The notes under the pieces were generated by a model. The model worked only from the letters and a program-made list of their open reading frames with translations. It had not been told where the DNA came from and ran no database searches. Shown here in pieces: positions 5,161 to 6,702 of a DNA stretch of 6,702 nt. Every line of letters starts with the position of its first letter. Positions within the stretch are counted from its first letter, which is position 1. Made by a program: the position numbers and the translations under genes. Source of the stretch: Phycisphaerae bacterium (GTDB lineage Bacteria > Planctomycetota > Phycisphaerae > UBA1845 > PWPN01); NCBI GenBank assembly GCA_035384605.1, contig DAOOIV010000178.1:1-6702 (forward strand), read 5' to 3'.

Positions 5161-6702
5161 CCTTGTCCTTCCTCCAGACCGGCCAGCGACGCCCTCTTCT
5201 GCGAAATAGCATGGGCCAGCTTTTCGGGCCATTTATGTTCCAAAGTATCCAGAACCGAACGGGCTGATTCAAAATCTCCGAGATTAGCGAATGCCAGTTC
5301 AGCGATAAACATGGCATGGATACAGATCTCTTGAACAACCGCATCGTTCGTGTCCGCGAAGCGATCCCATACTGCGCGTGCAGCGTTGGCCGCTTGCTCC
5401 CAGCGGCTACGACCCAAGTAAACTTCACTCAACTTCATCAACGCGAAGGCTGCTTGTCGAGGGTCGGTTACAGGATCCACGCGATAAGCAAGGTGTTCAG
5501 CCAGATCCGTCGCCTCCTGGTACTGCGCAGTATCCCAGAGAATGTCGATAGCCCGTTCGATCGGCCAGTGCGTCTTGTCGCCTTTCACCTCAAGGACAAC
5601 CGCGTTCCACTCAGTCACGGCTCTCGTCGCAGTCAGTATCGCGGAGAGTTTTCGCCGGCGTCGCAAATCAGCGTCTGACGTCTCGATTGCAAGACCGTAT
5701 CGGCAGCATGCTATGCCATCCTGAGCCAAGGCACGATCATATGTGCGCCGGGATGCGCCAAGCGCTTGTTCGTACATTGTTGCCGCCTGCTCCCAACGCT
5801 TCTGGTTTTGGTAGAAACGACCCAGCCATAACCACCGTTCAAATTGGTTTGTGATCGGTTCACCGGACGGAAGAGAAGCAGTCGTTCCGAACTCGGCCTC
5901 GACAATTGCGGCCGTCGGATCTGGATGGGAAAGCGGATCGCCTAGATATGCGTACCATGCCTCCGCCTTGTGGGCATCCAGGAACAAGCCGATGGCCTGG
6001 GCGAGTTTGTTCCCCGTGTCCGTCATTTGGGCCGGATCCGGGATGCCCAGGCGGAGCACAGCAACGGCCTTATCCCTCATGCCCAAATGACGGATGCAGG
6101 CGGCGTATTCGAGGCGTGCTTTGTCTCGCCGGTCCGGACCAGCGTTGAACTGCTCGGCCAGGTTCATCGCCGTGCGGTAATGATCCATTGCTTGGACCAT
6201 GAGCGGTCCCCATTCACCCTCGTGGACATAGTTCTGAGCCCGACGCGTCTCGTCCACGACCGCCGCAACCGGCGAAGCCGCGTATGCGCCGTCGCCCTGC
6301 CGGACCAGCCGGTCGGCGTCGCGGCTCAACCGGCTGTAAACCTCACCCAACACCAGGTTGGCCTCGAAAGCCAGGTCCGCGCGGCCCGACTCGATGGCCA
6401 GGACAGCAGCCATCCGGGCTGGCTCCAGCGCCCCGACCACTGCCGACGTTTCGTTGGTGAACATGCGCGACCGGCTTTTCAGGATCAAAGCCCAGACGGC
6501 CTGTAAGTCGTCAGCCTTCCTGGCCGCGTGGTCGGCGATGATATCGTCCGTTACCTGCCGAACGCGGCTGTGGGCCGACAAGTTGAGCAAGACCTCGGCC
6601 AGGAACACGCGGGCCCAGTTGCGCTGCTGAGCATACGCGTCGGCGGTTGCAAAAGTGATGACTTGTTCCAATGCCTCTGCGGCAGGGCCGAAATGCTGAC
6701 GA
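5157..6702 (-). CDS. TPR-repeat protein, 5' end outside the window (partial)
   Basis: This alpha-helical repeat protein is rich in Ala, Leu, Arg and Glu and has no enzymatic motif. The frame is open to the window edge: ten more codons (RQHFGPAAEA) precede a TTG at 6671, so the visible 504-codon frame from that TTG is not the real N-terminus. TPR-like helix pairs are clearest at about residues 277-305 (WLWLGRFYQNQKRWEQAATM), 408-440 (LMKLSEVYLGRSRWEQAANA) and 450-478 (AFANLGDFESARSVLD), counting from the TTG. Other segments (about 100-205) look like degenerate repeats. No signal peptide or membrane segment is visible in this part. TPR proteins act as scaffolds for complexes, but the partner cannot be read from the sequence. 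Its stop TGA (5157-5159) overlaps the ATG of the Cys-rich gene, so the two are probably translationally coupled, which links it to the LolA/C39 module. Confidence 0.85.
   Translation of the reverse strand, partial: RQHFGPAAEALEQVITFATADAYAQQRNWARVFLAEVLLNLSAHSRVRQVTDDIIADHAARKADDLQAVWALILKSRSRMFTNETSAVVGALEPARMAAVLAIESGRADLAFEANLVLGEVYSRLSRDADRLVRQGDGAYAASPVAAVVDETRRAQNYVHEGEWGPLMVQAMDHYRTAMNLAEQFNAGPDRRDKARLEYAACIRHLGMRDKAVAVLRLGIPDPAQMTDTGNKLAQAIGLFLDAHKAEAWYAYLGDPLSHPDPTAAIVEAEFGTTASLPSGEPITNQFERWLWLGRFYQNQKRWEQAATMYEQALGASRRTYDRALAQDGIACCRYGLAIETSDADLRRRRKLSAILTATRAVTEWNAVVLEVKGDKTHWPIERAIDILWDTAQYQEATDLAEHLAYRVDPVTDPRQAAFALMKLSEVYLGRSRWEQAANAARAVWDRFADTNDAVVQEICIHAMFIAELAFANLGDFESARSVLDTLEHKWPEKLAHAISQKRASLAGLEEGQG
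5166..5175 (-). promoter_or_regulatory. Ribosome binding site deciding the start of the Cys-rich gene
   Basis: Minus-strand GGAGGAAGGA sits within the last codons of the TPR gene. Its AAGGA part ends five bases before ATG 5160, an ideal spacing. Together with the ATGA overlap it favours 5160 over upstream in-frame starts. Confidence 0.7.

Noticed and set aside
5970..6506. Plus-strand open frame of 178 codons opposite the TPR gene
   Set aside because: It lies fully inside the TPR gene, has Arg/Pro-rich low-quality composition and no RBS; it is an antisense shadow of GC-rich coding DNA.

Overview
All convincing genes in this 6.7 kb window lie on the minus strand, so the biological reading order runs from high to low coordinates. 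The RHS core (GYRYYSPRLGRW-type signature, then DPLG), the LolA-like periplasmic domain and the short ATGA-type gene overlaps fit a Gram-negative-type bacterium. The style of the RHS core reminds me most of Planctomycetes and relatives, but this is an impression from recall, not a database result.

Region A (6702 to 2944) looks like a compact operon. It holds a TPR-rich protein that runs off the window edge, then a small, extremely cysteine-rich protein with an N-terminal membrane or signal segment whose start overlaps the TPR stop (ATGA), then, 15 nt later, a membrane protein. That last protein joins a signal peptide, a LolA-like domain, two transmembrane helices and a C-terminal C39-type cysteine-peptidase-like domain. 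By topology the C39-like domain and the cysteine-rich protein should both face the extracytoplasmic side. This makes a protease and substrate (or export and maturation) pair the most attractive hypothesis, and it is the best candidate here for an undescribed system.

Region B (2943 to 2781) is a gene-poor junction. It carries three near-perfect 18-bp direct repeats, each containing the TCTGGGGTCAGA imperfect palindrome, which abut the point where RHS homology starts.

Region C (2784 to 63) is a 5'-truncated, frameshifted RHS gene (frameshift at about 2528-2538). The distal part remains a 486-codon open frame with an RHS core, the DPLG boundary and a 275-residue unrecognised tail. Its stop overlaps the start of a two-helix membrane protein of unknown function. 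The arrangement resembles an RHS tail with a companion (possibly immunity) gene, but no toxin fold is recognised. The first 58 bases may hold the extreme 3' end of a convergent plus-strand gene, with little support. No RNA genes, CRISPR arrays, transposase genes or clear rho-independent terminators were seen.
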